64,000 nucleotides of DNA from JBCBKL01 sp963922565 (GCA_963922565.1 CAWUIQ010000012.1:1-64000), one strand, 5' to 3'. Positions 34,444-43,805 are shown, counted from the first letter of the stretch. Notes: generated by a model not told the origin, from the letters alone. Numbers and translations: made by a program.

Positions 34444-35286
34444 TCAGGCAGGTCGCAGCCAGTGGCTGTGGACGTACCCGGTCTGATCCTCTTTGCCGCT
34501 GACCACCTCGGCCACCAGCCACCACTTTCCCGTCTGCTCGATTGCATGCACCTCGGCCCCGTCGTCGAGCAGCTTGATCACCTCATGATCGACACTGGGG
34601 CCCTTGCGCAGGTTCAGCCCTGAATTCGATCGAACCTTGTATGCAAGATCGTTCCAGTCGTCTTCGGACCGACCGAAAACCAGCGCACGAAATCGATCCA
34701 TGTCAAAGGCGGGGCCCGGATCAACCTTGCGCCCGGGCGAGATATCGTCATGCCCGACCACATCTGACGGCCCGATCCCGTATTCCTCGACGATCGCGCG
34801 CGCAGCATCGACGGTTGCCATGAACTGCACCTCGTCGAAAACCTCCCATCCGTCCGACTGGCCCGGACGATGGCGATGACTTGCCAGAATGACGCGCTGG
34901 TCAGGGATCGGCGTACCAGTCCACGACACCCATGATCCCGCGCTCGATTTCGACAGGATCCCCCAATTGACCACTTCGATCCCGACAGAGTGGCTGTTGA
35001 GGCCCTTGACGTTCTTCCACTCGCTTTTCCCGGCATGCCAGCCGACCGTGTCGAAATTCAAAAGCTGGGTGATCGCGCCATCATGGCCAATGACAAGGTG
35101 AGCCGACGTGTTGGCGTCAGATCGTGTGAACCAGTTAACCGCCCCGCCCGCTGACCCATTGGCGGTGTAGTGGATCACCAGAAATCTCGGCTTTCCACCG
35201 GTCAGCCCGCCGCCGCTTGTTCCTGCTTTCTTGAACTGCACTTTCCGGTTGTCGTTACCGACCAGCCGGTCATTATCAATGCGCAT
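34444..35286 (-). CDS. N-acetylmuramoyl-L-alanine amidase with SH3-like domain
   Basis: A 280-residue amidase_2 (AmpD/PGRP fold) protein. FLVIHYTANG carries the first zinc histidine, SAHLVIGHDG the active-site region, and VVGHDDISPGRKVDPGPAFD the last zinc ligands. A bacterial SH3-like domain follows (about 210-280, SGLNLRKGPSVDHEVIKLLDDG), usual in wall-binding enzymes. No signal peptide or lipobox is seen, so it is either cytoplasmic (muropeptide recycling), released by lysis, or exported by another route. It is not in a phage context. Confidence 0.9.
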   Translation of the reverse strand: MRIDNDRLVGNDNRKVQFKKAGTSGGGLTGGKPRFLVIHYTANGSAGGAVNWFTRSDANTSAHLVIGHDGAITQLLNFDTVGWHAGKSEWKNVKGLNSHSVGIEVVNWGILSKSSAGSWVSWTGTPIPDQRVILASHRHRPGQSDGWEVFDEVQFMATVDAARAIVEEYGIGPSDVVGHDDISPGRKVDPGPAFDMDRFRALVFGRSEDDWNDLAYKVRSNSGLNLRKGPSVDHEVIKLLDDGAEVHAIEQTGKWWLVAEVVSGKEDQTGYVHSHWLRPA

Positions 35287-35359
35287 AATATCCTCCCTAA
35301 AACCAGTCGCCCTAAACCTGTGGGCATCAAAAATGATTCGCGAAATAAGGGAGAGGGTA

Positions 35360-35818
35360 TCACAAAGGCAGTGCTGTCGTCTTGAAGACGGTCCTTAGGG
35401 CAAAGCTCGACTGCATCTGCGCCACCCCCGGTAACCGCGCGAGGTATTGACGGTGAATGCGCGCGAAATCGTCGGTATTCTCTGCGACGACCTTCAGGAT
35501 GTAGTCCGCAGTGCCCGCCATCAGATGGCATTCCAGAACGTCCGGAATGCGGGCCACCGCCCTCTCGAACGCATCCAGAACCTCGTCTGACTGACCCTGC
35601 AGCGTGATCTCAACAAAGACGGTGGTGGGTACGCCGATCTTGCGCGCGTCAAGCAGAGCAACATAGTCGCGGATGTATCCCTCGGCCTCCAATCGGCCCA
35701 CACGACGGTGGCACGCCGAAGGCGACAGATTGACCGCCTCACTCAGATCAGCGTTCGAAATGCGCCCCTTCTTTTGCAGGGCACGCAGAATGCGCAGGTC
35801 GGTATCATCCAATTTCAT
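35360..35818 (-). CDS. Lrp/AsnC-family regulator, probably of ald
   Basis: A 152-residue regulator: winged helix-turn-helix (LDDTDLRILRALQKKGRISNADLSEAVNLSPSACHRRVGRLE, residues 2-45) and a RAM/AsnC effector domain. It is divergent from alanine dehydrogenase, a common arrangement in which the Lrp protein activates ald when alanine is present. The ATG at 35818 matches family N-termini; an ATG at 35860 is in frame but adds an unlike leader. Confidence 0.9.
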   Translation of the reverse strand: MKLDDTDLRILRALQKKGRISNADLSEAVNLSPSACHRRVGRLEAEGYIRDYVALLDARKIGVPTTVFVEITLQGQSDEVLDAFERAVARIPDVLECHLMAGTADYILKVVAENTDDFARIHRQYLARLPGVAQMQSSFALRTVFKTTALPL

Positions 35819-35882
35819 TCGCAGATAATTCGAAGAGTTTTGTAGAATGCGCAAGATCATTCCATCTCTTTGTCAACTCTAG

Positions 35883-35896
35883 GTCGATCTTTCGAC
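35883..35896. promoter_or_regulatory. Possible Lrp-type operator between lrp and ald
   Basis: GTCGATCTTTCGAC is a perfect inverted repeat with five-base arms and four-base spacer, centred 60 bases before the ald start. It is the clearest dyad in the 131-base divergent region; binding by the adjacent Lrp protein is inferred. Confidence 0.4.
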
Positions 35897-35949
35897 TGTA
35901 ATTTTGACCGCATCGCGCGAAGATGGAGACCTTGCAGGAGGACGAATTC

Positions 35950-37068
35950 ATGAAGATCGGTTGCCCGACGGAAATCAAACCGCAAGAGTTTCGCGTTGGC
36001 ATTACACCCGCCGCCGCTCAGGAGGCTGTCGCCTACGGCCATCAGGTGCTCATTCAGAAAGGCGCTGGTCAGGGTGCCGGCTTCTCCGATGATGACTATG
36101 AAGCGGCCGGGGCAAAGATCGTAGCGGAAGCCGGTGACCTTTTTGCCGAATGCGACATGATCGTGAAGGTCAAAGAACCCCAGGCCGCCGAACGAAAAAT
36201 GCTGCGCGAAGGCCAGGTTTTGTTCACCTACCTCCATCTCGCGCCCGACCCCGAGCAGACGAAAGACCTGATCGCATCCGGCTGTACCGCCATCGCATAC
36301 GAAACTGTGACGGATGACCGGGGCGGCCTGCCGCTGCTCGCCCCGATGTCCGAGGTGGCTGGCAAACTGGCCCCTCAGGTCGGCGCATGGACGTTGCAAA
36401 AGGCCAATGGCGGCCGTGGCGTGCTGATGGGCGGCGTGCCAGGCGTGGCACCGGCGGATGTTGTCGTGATTGGCGGCGGTGTGGTCGGCACCCACGCCGC
36501 AAGGGTCGCGGCAGGAATGGGAGCCGAGGTGGTGGTACTGGACCGGTCGCTGGCACGCCTGAGGTATCTCGACGATGTGTTCGGATCTCAGTTCAAAACG
36601 GCCTACGCGAGCAAGGCAACGACTGCCGAACTGGTTGAAAATGCGGATCTGGTCATCGGGGCGGTGCTGATCCCGGGCGCGGCCGCGCCCAAACTGGTCA
36701 CCAAGGATCAGCTTTCAACGATGCGAAACGGGGCCGCCATCGTCGACGTGGCGATTGATCAGGGCGGTTGTTTCGAGACATCGCGCCCGACCACGCATCA
36801 GGATCCGATCTATGAGGTCGATGGCGTCATGCACTACTGCGTTGCCAACATGCCCGGTGCGGTGGCCCGGACCTCAACCATGGCGCTCAGCCATGCGACA
36901 ATGCCTTTCATGCTCGCGCTGGCAAACAAGGGTTGGCAGCAGGCCTGCAGTGATGATCCCCACCTTTTGGCGGGCCTCAACGTTCATGCGGGCCATTTGA
37001 CGTATTACGCCGTGGGCAAGGCCCTTGGCATTGATGTGCTGTCGCCGGCCAAAGCGCTGCGGCTCTGA
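35950..37068 (+). CDS. ald: Alanine dehydrogenase
   Basis: NAD-dependent oxidative deamination of L-alanine to pyruvate and ammonia (372 residues). MKIGCPTEIKPQEFRVGITP, the catalytic-site KVKEP lysine, LFTYLHLAPD with the active-site histidine, and the NAD-binding VVIGGGVVGTHAARVAAGMGAEVVVLD are diagnostic. The ATG at 35950 follows AGGAGG. Divergence from an Lrp regulator suggests induction by alanine. Confidence 0.96.
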   Translation: MKIGCPTEIKPQEFRVGITPAAAQEAVAYGHQVLIQKGAGQGAGFSDDDYEAAGAKIVAEAGDLFAECDMIVKVKEPQAAERKMLREGQVLFTYLHLAPDPEQTKDLIASGCTAIAYETVTDDRGGLPLLAPMSEVAGKLAPQVGAWTLQKANGGRGVLMGGVPGVAPADVVVIGGGVVGTHAARVAAGMGAEVVVLDRSLARLRYLDDVFGSQFKTAYASKATTAELVENADLVIGAVLIPGAAAPKLVTKDQLSTMRNGAAIVDVAIDQGGCFETSRPTTHQDPIYEVDGVMHYCVANMPGAVARTSTMALSHATMPFMLALANKGWQQACSDDPHLLAGLNVHAGHLTYYAVGKALGIDVLSPAKALRL

Positions 37069-37113
37069 CCGGCTTGGTCCATCACCCCGAGGGAAGTCAG
37101 GGGAAGGATTTGC

Positions 37114-37503
37114 TTAGCGACCAGCCTTGAGCGCGTCGCGGATCTCGGTCAGCAGTTCCTCTTGCGTCGGGCCTGCCGGTTCTTCTTCGACGGCCGCTTC
37201 TTCCTTGGCCATCGCGGCGTCTTTCATCGAGTTGACGCCCTTGACCAGTAAGAAGACGACCCAGGCGATGATGATGAACTTGATCACGGCGTTGATGAAG
37301 TTCCCGTAGAGAAACTGCGCGTCAGCGACCCCGAAACTCATCGCCGAAAAGTCGACGCCACCGATCACAAGACCGATCAGAGGGTTAACAAGGTCGTCGA
37401 CCAGTGAAGTCACGATGGCCGTAAAGGCCGCACCCATGATGATACCCACGGCCATGTCCATGACGTTGCCGCGTGCGATAAAATCTTGAAACTCTTTTAT
37501 CAT
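37114..37503 (-). CDS. mscL: Large-conductance mechanosensitive channel MscL
   Basis: A 129-residue channel that opens on membrane stretch to release solutes. The N-terminal amphipathic helix and first membrane helix are IKEFQDFIARGNVMDMAVGIIMGAAFTAIVTSLV, the periplasmic loop holds the variable segment, a second helix lies at about 72-93, and a charged Glu/Lys tail ends the chain. The start at 37503 has GGGAGA upstream. Confidence 0.96.
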   Translation of the reverse strand: MIKEFQDFIARGNVMDMAVGIIMGAAFTAIVTSLVDDLVNPLIGLVIGGVDFSAMSFGVADAQFLYGNFINAVIKFIIIAWVVFLLVKGVNSMKDAAMAKEEAAVEEEPAGPTQEELLTEIRDALKAGR

Positions 37504-37649
37504 CTCTGTCTCCCGTTGGCTGATTAGCGCGGTGTTTTCACGTTGTTGTGCGCTGGTGAACATTGGTTAACACACTCGTTCACATTGCAAGACTTCATTA
37601 AAGGGGGAAATTCTTGGTTTTGTGACCCTCACCCAAATGGAGCCTCCCC

Positions 37650-38336
37650 ATGCTTGACGTGAATGCCCATCCGATAACCCGGAAATGGCCACCCCAGAAC
37701 CCGGAAATCCTCCAGCTCTACTCCTTTCCCACGCCAAACGGGGTCAAGGCCTCGATCGCTTTGGAAGAGCTGCAAATCCCTTACGAAGTTCATCGTGTGA
37801 CGTTGGCGGACGCCGATGTGAAAAGCCCCGAATTCCTGTCGCTCAACCCCAACAACAAGATCCCGGCCATCATCGATCCGGACGGACCAGTCGCCCTTTT
37901 CGAATCCGGCGCGATCCTGATTTATCTGGCCGAGAAAACCGGGAAGCTGATTGGTCAAACAACGGCAGACAAGGCCAACACGATCCAGTGGCTGATGTGG
38001 CAGATGGGCGGTCTTGGTCCCATGTTCGGGCAGCTCGGGTTTTTCTATAAGTTCGCGGGCAGCACATTCGAAGACAAGCGCCCGCAGGAACGGTATGTCG
38101 GCGAAGCGAAACGACTGCTGGGCGTTCTTGACGGCGCGATGGAAGGCAAAGACTGGATCACCGGATCCTACTCGATCGCCGATATCGCGATTGCGCCGTG
38201 GCTGCGCGCGCTTGATTTCTACGGTGCAAAGGAAGTGGTTGGATGGGACGACCACAAGAACCTCGTGGCCTATCTCGACCGGTTTCTGGAACGCCCGGCC
38301 GTTCAGAAGGGTCTTGTCACACCGCCGCGTGACTAG
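37650..38336 (+). CDS. Glutathione S-transferase (Nu class, YfcG/YghU-like)
   Basis: A 228-residue GST: thioredoxin-like N-terminal domain with LYSFPTPNGVKASIALEELQIPYEVHRV and the NNKIPAI cis-proline motif, followed by FESGAILIYLAEKTGK and the helical C-terminal domain. The TPNG motif with an Asn after Pro is typical of YfcG/YghU proteins, which act as disulphide-bond reductases. Stop shared (CTAG) with the GMC oxidoreductase. Confidence 0.92.
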   Translation: MLDVNAHPITRKWPPQNPEILQLYSFPTPNGVKASIALEELQIPYEVHRVTLADADVKSPEFLSLNPNNKIPAIIDPDGPVALFESGAILIYLAEKTGKLIGQTTADKANTIQWLMWQMGGLGPMFGQLGFFYKFAGSTFEDKRPQERYVGEAKRLLGVLDGAMEGKDWITGSYSIADIAIAPWLRALDFYGAKEVVGWDDHKNLVAYLDRFLERPAVQKGLVTPPRD

Positions 38337-39937
38337 GCCGCGCGCATCTCGTCCGAAATCTTTTCGGCCATCATGATCGTCGGGGCATTCGTGTTGCCCC
38401 CGATCAACCTTGGCATGATCGATGCGTCCACCACGCGCAGACCCGCGACACCGCGCACCCGACCCTGCGTGTCGACCACCGCCATATCATCGGTACCCAT
38501 CTTGCACGTTCCAACGGGGTGATAGATCGTGTCGGCCCGCGCCCGGATATCAGCCTCGAGCGCGGCGTCAGATCCGTCGTGATCATAAAGCTTCTTGCCA
38601 CGCCACGGATCGAACGGCGCCGAGTTCAGCACAGTCTCCATCATTCGCGCACCGCGCATCAGGCTCTCCAGATCCCGCGCGTCACTCAGATAGCCGGGAT
38701 CAATCCGGGGTGCTTGGCTTGGGTCGTCTGACAACAATCCAACATGCCCGCGCGAATGGGGCCGCAGAACGCAGACGTGACAGGAAAAGCCATAGCGGAA
38801 ATGCAGTTTTCGCATGTGATCGTCGACGATCCCCACGACCATGTGCAACTGCAGATCAGGCCGGTCGAGCCCGGGTTCCGACCGCAGGAACGCACCCGTT
38901 TCCGCAAACGGCGTTGCAAACAAACCCGTCCCGTCCCGCCGCCACTGCAACCCGGCCTTTGCAAGCTGGAACAGCCCCCTTGGACCCAGGCTGACGGTAT
39001 CTGCCCTCTTGGAATGGTACGAAATCACATAGTCCAGATGATCCTGCAGGTTGCGGCCCACGCCGGGCAGCTCATTCTGAACCGCAATGCCGTGGGCTGA
39101 CAGCTCATCCGCTGGACCGATGCCGGACAGCAGCAAGAGCTGGGGCGATCCGAATGCGCCCGCACTCAGGATTACCTCTCGCGCCGCATCGATCCGTACC
39201 CGCTTGGGTCCCTGTTTGATATCAACTGCCTTCGCCCGCCCATCTTCGAGCAGAATGCGCTGCGCGGTGGCCCCGGTCAGAATTGTGAGATTTGGCCGGT
39301 CTTTGACCTGATCCGTCAGGTAGGCCGCAGCCGCTGAACACCGCTCACCTCGATTGGGTCCGTCAAAGTACTGGGTGACCTGATAGAACCCCGCGCCCTC
39401 TTGCCGGGGGCCGTTGAAGTCATCGTTCCGGCGGATTTGGCAGGTTTGCGCAGCGTCGACAAAGGCATTGCTGATCTGCCGCGGCTCTGATTGATCGGCA
39501 ACCTGAAGCGGACCGTCCGCGCCATGCAGATCGTCCCTGCCCCGTGCGTTACGCTCGGACCGCTGGAAGTACGGTCTGACGCTTTCCCAGTCCCAGCCGT
39601 CGCAGCCAAGATCGGCCCATTCGTCGTAGTCTTTCCGGTGGCCGCGCACATAGAGCATCGCGTTGATGGCGCTGGAACCCCCCAAGGTGCGACCCCGTGG
39701 CTGGAACCCGCGCCGCCCGTTCAGCCCAGCCTGCGGTTGGGTGTGGAAAGCCCAGTTGTTGATTTTGGGACGGCCCGAAACCATCGCAGCGACCAGAGCC
39801 GGCGCACGCACGAACAGGTCGCGACCGCTGCCGCCCGCCTCGATCAGGCAAACCGTAACCTTAGGATCGTCGCTAAGCCGGGCCGCCATGACGCAACCGG
39901 CAGACCCACCACCAACGACAACATAATCATAACCCAT
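38333..39937 (-). CDS. GMC-family FAD oxidoreductase (choline/alcohol dehydrogenase-like)
   Basis: A 534-residue flavoenzyme: FAD-binding VVVGGGSAGCVMAARLSDD at the start, GMC signature 1 (RGRTLGGSSAINAMLYVRG, about 80) and signature 2 (GAFGSPQLLLLSGIGP, about 258), and the C-terminal HPVGTCKMG with the catalytic histidine and a late asparagine in GGNTNAPT. Many relatives are called choline dehydrogenase, but no betaine genes are nearby, so the alcohol substrate is open. Confidence 0.93.
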   Translation of the reverse strand: MGYDYVVVGGGSAGCVMAARLSDDPKVTVCLIEAGGSGRDLFVRAPALVAAMVSGRPKINNWAFHTQPQAGLNGRRGFQPRGRTLGGSSAINAMLYVRGHRKDYDEWADLGCDGWDWESVRPYFQRSERNARGRDDLHGADGPLQVADQSEPRQISNAFVDAAQTCQIRRNDDFNGPRQEGAGFYQVTQYFDGPNRGERCSAAAAYLTDQVKDRPNLTILTGATAQRILLEDGRAKAVDIKQGPKRVRIDAAREVILSAGAFGSPQLLLLSGIGPADELSAHGIAVQNELPGVGRNLQDHLDYVISYHSKRADTVSLGPRGLFQLAKAGLQWRRDGTGLFATPFAETGAFLRSEPGLDRPDLQLHMVVGIVDDHMRKLHFRYGFSCHVCVLRPHSRGHVGLLSDDPSQAPRIDPGYLSDARDLESLMRGARMMETVLNSAPFDPWRGKKLYDHDGSDAALEADIRARADTIYHPVGTCKMGTDDMAVVDTQGRVRGVAGLRVVDASIMPRLIGGNTNAPTIMMAEKISDEMRAA

Positions 39938-39990
39938 TGGGATCCTCCCGCAGGGCGGAGGCTAACGGCGATATCCGTGGGATCAAGGGG

Positions 39991-40437
39991 TCAAGCCGGC
40001 AATTCGCCCGTCAAAACGTAGCGAAGGATCTGGACGACCTGAGCGGGCTCTTCCGCGACCGCCAGCGCCGCCGCATCGACCTCTTTCAGGGCGTGCGCAT
40101 GATCCGGTCCGTGCAGGATGATCAGGGATTTACCAAGCGCCGCGGCAAAGCCTGCATCAAAGGCGGCATTCCACTGTTTGTACTGATCGCCAAACCGAAC
40201 GACGACGACGTCAGCGTCTTCGATACCTTTACGGGTTCGGATCGCGTTGACCATCGCGCCCTTGTGGTCGTGCCAATACTTGTTCTGCTCGCCACCCAAT
40301 ATCGCCACACCGCAATCGTCGCTCGCGGCGTGATCGGTCACAGGGGTCTTGAAGGTGATATCGAGGCCCTGCGCACCCGCAATGATCTGTTCGCGCCAGT
40401 CGGTGTGGATCTCACCGGACAGATAGACGTTAAGCAT
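39991..40437 (-). CDS. YtoQ-family protein
   Basis: A 148-residue protein of the YtoQ family, related to nucleoside 2-deoxyribosyltransferases. It starts MLNVYLSGEIHTDWREQI and contains ADVVVVRFGDQYKQWNAAFDAGFAAALGK, where the Asp and Glu/Asp positions resemble the deoxyribosyltransferase active region. No activity is known for the family as far as I recall. It is followed 56 bases later by nothing on its strand before pheT ends upstream, so it may be at the end of the pheT transcript side or alone. Confidence 0.82.
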   Translation of the reverse strand: MLNVYLSGEIHTDWREQIIAGAQGLDITFKTPVTDHAASDDCGVAILGGEQNKYWHDHKGAMVNAIRTRKGIEDADVVVVRFGDQYKQWNAAFDAGFAAALGKSLIILHGPDHAHALKEVDAAALAVAEEPAQVVQILRYVLTGELPA

Positions 40438-40493
40438 TCGACCCTCCCTGTTCTCGTTTCGCCAGCTAACGCAGTCAGAGCGGCGGACAAGGA

Positions 40494-42890
40494 TCAGCCG
40501 CGCAATACTCCACCCGTCGCCTTGGTGACCTTCTCGACGACCTTTGCACTGACCGCTTCGATTTCGGCCTCTTTCAGCGTCGCTTCGCGGGGCTGCAGGC
40601 GCACTGTGATCGCCAGTGACTTCTTGCCTTCGCCAACCGAGCCACCGATGAATTCGTCAAAGACCCGGACATCTTCGATCAGGGCCTTGTCGGCACCAGC
40701 TGCCGCATTGACCAGCGTCAGCGCTTCGACATCGGCATCAACGACGAAGGCAAAGTCGCGTTCGACAGCCTGCAGATCGCTGATATCCAAAGCCGGTCGG
40801 GTCGCGCCCGATTTCCGGGGCAACGGAACCTCATCCGGCCAAATGGTAAACGCCATCGCTGGCCCCTGAACATCCATCGCGCTCAGTACTTTCGGATGAA
40901 GCTCACCAAAGATGCCAAGAACCTTTTTGGGGCCCAGGCAAATGACGCCGTGCCGCCCGGGGTGCCACCATCCCCGACCGTTTCTGAGCACCTGCACTTT
41001 GGCTGGCGCTCCGATTGCCGACAGAACGGCCTCCGCATCCGCTTTGACATCAAAGACATCAATGGGCCGCGACGCGCCATGCGTGTCCTTCGGACCCGAC
41101 CGGCCGACCAGCAACCCGGTGATCAGGCTGTGCTGCTCGCCCGGCTCACCACCGTGAAAGGCAGGGCCGACCTCGAACAACGCGACGTGCATGAAACCAC
41201 GCGCCTGATTGCGTGCTGCCGCCTGCAGCAGACCGGGCAACAAAGCAGGTCGCATGTGGCTCATTTCGCTGGAAATCGGGTTCTCGACCCTGGTGGCGTC
41301 GTCGCCACCACCAAACAGCTGGGCCGAGGCCTGGTCGATGAACGTATAGGTTACGCATTCGTTATAGCCCAAGGCGGCGGTGGTACGACGCGCCGCCTGC
41401 AGACGTTTCTGGGCGGCAGTCATAACCGGTTTCGGCACGCCGTCGGAAAGGCGCGGGAGCGGTTTGCCCTGCAGCTTGGTCAGCGAAGCCACGCGCGCAA
41501 CTTCTTCGACCAGGTCGGCCTCGCCCTGGACATCCGGGCGCCAGCTGGGGACATGGGCCAGATCACCATCCAGACGGAAACCAAGCGAAGTCAGGGTCTG
41601 GCGTTGCTCGGCCTCCGGGATGTCCATCCCGACAAGACTTTGAACGCGGGCGGGATCAAGGCGGTAGGCCCGATCGTGATTTGGGATCTCCCCGGCATAC
41701 ACCACGTCTGAGGCCTCTCCTCCCGCGTGATCCAGGATCATGCGGGTCGCAAGCTCGACACCCTCAGGTGTGAAATCCGGATCAACGCCGCGCTCGAACC
41801 GATAGCGCGCATCGGAGTTGATTTTCAGTGCCCGGCCAGTCAGCGCGATCTGGATCGGATCCCAATACGCGCTTTCAACAAAGACATTCACGGTCTCGTC
41901 GGTGCAGCCAGTTTCAGCCCCGCCCATGACGCCCGCGATACTTTCCGGGCCGTTGTCATCCGAGATGACCATCATGCCCGCCTCAAACGCATAGGTCCTG
42001 TCGTCAAGCGCCATGATCTGCTCGCCGCCCGCGGCGCGGTGAACGCGCAGGTTCCCCGCCACCTTGTCCGCGTCAAAGACGTGCAAAGGCCGGTTCCGAT
42101 CGAACGTGAAATAGTTCGTCACGTCCACCAATAACGAGATTGGACGCAGACCGATGGCGCGAAGGGCGTCCTGCAGCCATTGCGGCGACGGCCCGTTCTT
42201 CACGCCCCGGATGACCCGGCCATAGAAAACGGGGCAGCCGTCACGCGTGTCTGCATCGATGCTGACCGTGATGGGGCATGGGAAACTGCCAGCGACAAAT
42301 TCGGTTTCCATCGGCTTGAGCGTACCGAGACCCCGCGCCGCGAGGTCCCGGGCAATGCCGCGAACGCCCAGTGCGTCAGGTCGGTTGGGCGTAATGGCAA
42401 TTTCGATGACGGGGTCGACCTTGGCCGGATCATTGACGGCCAGCCAGTCGACAAAGCTCTCGCCGACCTCGCCGCTTGGCAATTCGATGATACCGTCATG
42501 TTCGTCCGACAGCTCCATCTCGCGCTCGGACGCCATCATGCCAAAGCTCTCGATACCCCGGATTTTGCCGACACCGATGGTCGTGTCGATGCCCGGCACG
42601 TACACGCCCGGTTTGGCCACCACCACGGTGATCCCTTCGCGGGCGTTCGGGGCGCCACAGATGATCTGCTTTTCGCCCTCATCCGTCGCCACCTGGCAAA
42701 CGCGCAAGCGGTCGGCATCCGGGTGTTTCTCGGCCTTCAACACCTTGCCGATGGTAAAATCCCTCAGCCGCGCCGCCCGATCTTCGACGCCTTCGACCTC
42801 CAGCCCCAGATCCGTCAGGGCGTACAGGATGTCATCAAGGCTCGCTTCGGTCTCGAGGTGCTTTTTCAGCCATGACAGGGTGAACTTCAT
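40494..42890 (-). CDS. pheT: Phenylalanyl-tRNA synthetase beta subunit
   Basis: A 798-residue subunit of the (alpha-beta)2 enzyme. MKFTLSWLKKHLET start, the EMAP/tRNA-binding domain (about 40-150, with ICGAPNAREG), B3/B4 editing domain, B5 domain, the catalytic-like core, and a C-terminal anticodon-binding FDX-ACB domain (about 705-798). The ATG at 42890 is chosen over an upstream codon because of the family N-terminus. It is separated from pheS by an esterase and a small membrane protein. Confidence 0.96.
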   Translation of the reverse strand: MKFTLSWLKKHLETEASLDDILYALTDLGLEVEGVEDRAARLRDFTIGKVLKAEKHPDADRLRVCQVATDEGEKQIICGAPNAREGITVVVAKPGVYVPGIDTTIGVGKIRGIESFGMMASEREMELSDEHDGIIELPSGEVGESFVDWLAVNDPAKVDPVIEIAITPNRPDALGVRGIARDLAARGLGTLKPMETEFVAGSFPCPITVSIDADTRDGCPVFYGRVIRGVKNGPSPQWLQDALRAIGLRPISLLVDVTNYFTFDRNRPLHVFDADKVAGNLRVHRAAGGEQIMALDDRTYAFEAGMMVISDDNGPESIAGVMGGAETGCTDETVNVFVESAYWDPIQIALTGRALKINSDARYRFERGVDPDFTPEGVELATRMILDHAGGEASDVVYAGEIPNHDRAYRLDPARVQSLVGMDIPEAEQRQTLTSLGFRLDGDLAHVPSWRPDVQGEADLVEEVARVASLTKLQGKPLPRLSDGVPKPVMTAAQKRLQAARRTTAALGYNECVTYTFIDQASAQLFGGGDDATRVENPISSEMSHMRPALLPGLLQAAARNQARGFMHVALFEVGPAFHGGEPGEQHSLITGLLVGRSGPKDTHGASRPIDVFDVKADAEAVLSAIGAPAKVQVLRNGRGWWHPGRHGVICLGPKKVLGIFGELHPKVLSAMDVQGPAMAFTIWPDEVPLPRKSGATRPALDISDLQAVERDFAFVVDADVEALTLVNAAAGADKALIEDVRVFDEFIGGSVGEGKKSLAITVRLQPREATLKEAEIEAVSAKVVEKVTKATGGVLRG

Positions 42891-42959
42891 CGGACAGGCT
42901 TTCGCAGGGTGGAACGTCTGTCGTGGAATGGCAAAGGCGCGTGCAAGATGCAAGTACGC

Positions 42960-43769
42960 TCAGGGATATGTCGGCTCCCGGCCCAGCAGCTCATCGAGTT
43001 GGCGGCCGATCCAGCCGTGCGGAATGAAATGCCCGCCGGGATGCACGTCCAGCGTGACACGGCGCTGATCGGCGCAGTCTTCCCAGACGGTCCGTTCAAA
43101 GGTGAGAAAGCTGACCGCCTGCCAGGGGTCCGTCGCCAGCCCGGCCGCACAGTCAAAGCGATCGCGCCAGAGGCTGACGGGGAATGTCTGGTCTCCATCC
43201 GGCCCCATCGGAAAGTTCATCACCGTATCCGCCAGTCCGTGAACGTGGCGAACCTCTTGCGGCCCCTGCGCACAATCCTCGGATTGGCGAATGCTGCCCG
43301 ACACGGCCAGAAGGGCACGAACGTCGTTGCCGTTTTCGCACACGTACCGCCATGCCATCGCGCTGCCGTACGAATAGCCAGAGACGAAGATCAGGTTACG
43401 ATCGATCGGATAACGCCGCGCCGCATCCTCGATCACGGCCGCAGCGAATGCGACGTCTTCCGTATCGCCGCGCCAGAAATCCCATGTCTTGCGGCGCCCA
43501 TTGGGTGCCAGCAACAAGACCCCCCGGCGACGGGTCGCCCCGGAAACCCGCTGATGCCGGACGGGCAGCGCCCCGGTGCGCGCCCAACCGTGGAAATGCA
43601 GCAGCACCGGCAGAGGCGAAACGCCATCCCAATCATCCGGAGGCTTCACATGATAGGACCGATCACCGAGCTGGCACGGCACCTCGACCTCGCATCGATC
43701 CGTCGACGAAGCAGCAAGGGATAGTGGAAGCAGAGTGGTAAAGGCGATTGCAAAAACAAAAAAACGCAT
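42960..43769 (-). CDS. Secreted esterase, LpqC/polyhydroxybutyrate depolymerase family
   Basis: A 269-residue alpha/beta hydrolase with a signal peptide (FFVFAIAFTTLLPLSLAASS). The oxyanion region is LLHFHGWARTG, the nucleophile lies in SGYSYGSAMAW, and HVHGLAD and GGHFIPHGWIG give the probable acid and histidine. Four or more cysteines after the signal suggest disulphides. Relatives include PHB depolymerases and feruloyl esterases; no substrate is assigned. It lies between pheS and pheT on the same strand. Confidence 0.85.
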   Translation of the reverse strand: MRFFVFAIAFTTLLPLSLAASSTDRCEVEVPCQLGDRSYHVKPPDDWDGVSPLPVLLHFHGWARTGALPVRHQRVSGATRRRGVLLLAPNGRRKTWDFWRGDTEDVAFAAAVIEDAARRYPIDRNLIFVSGYSYGSAMAWRYVCENGNDVRALLAVSGSIRQSEDCAQGPQEVRHVHGLADTVMNFPMGPDGDQTFPVSLWRDRFDCAAGLATDPWQAVSFLTFERTVWEDCADQRRVTLDVHPGGHFIPHGWIGRQLDELLGREPTYP

Positions 43770-43805
43770 GCCGCTGACCCTAACCCCCCGTTTTCGGCTG
43801 TCACT

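Noticed and set aside
34444..35286. Prophage remnant around the amidase
   Set aside because: Flanking genes (rpsU, lrp, ald) are housekeeping and no phage structural, integrase or attachment sequence is seen.
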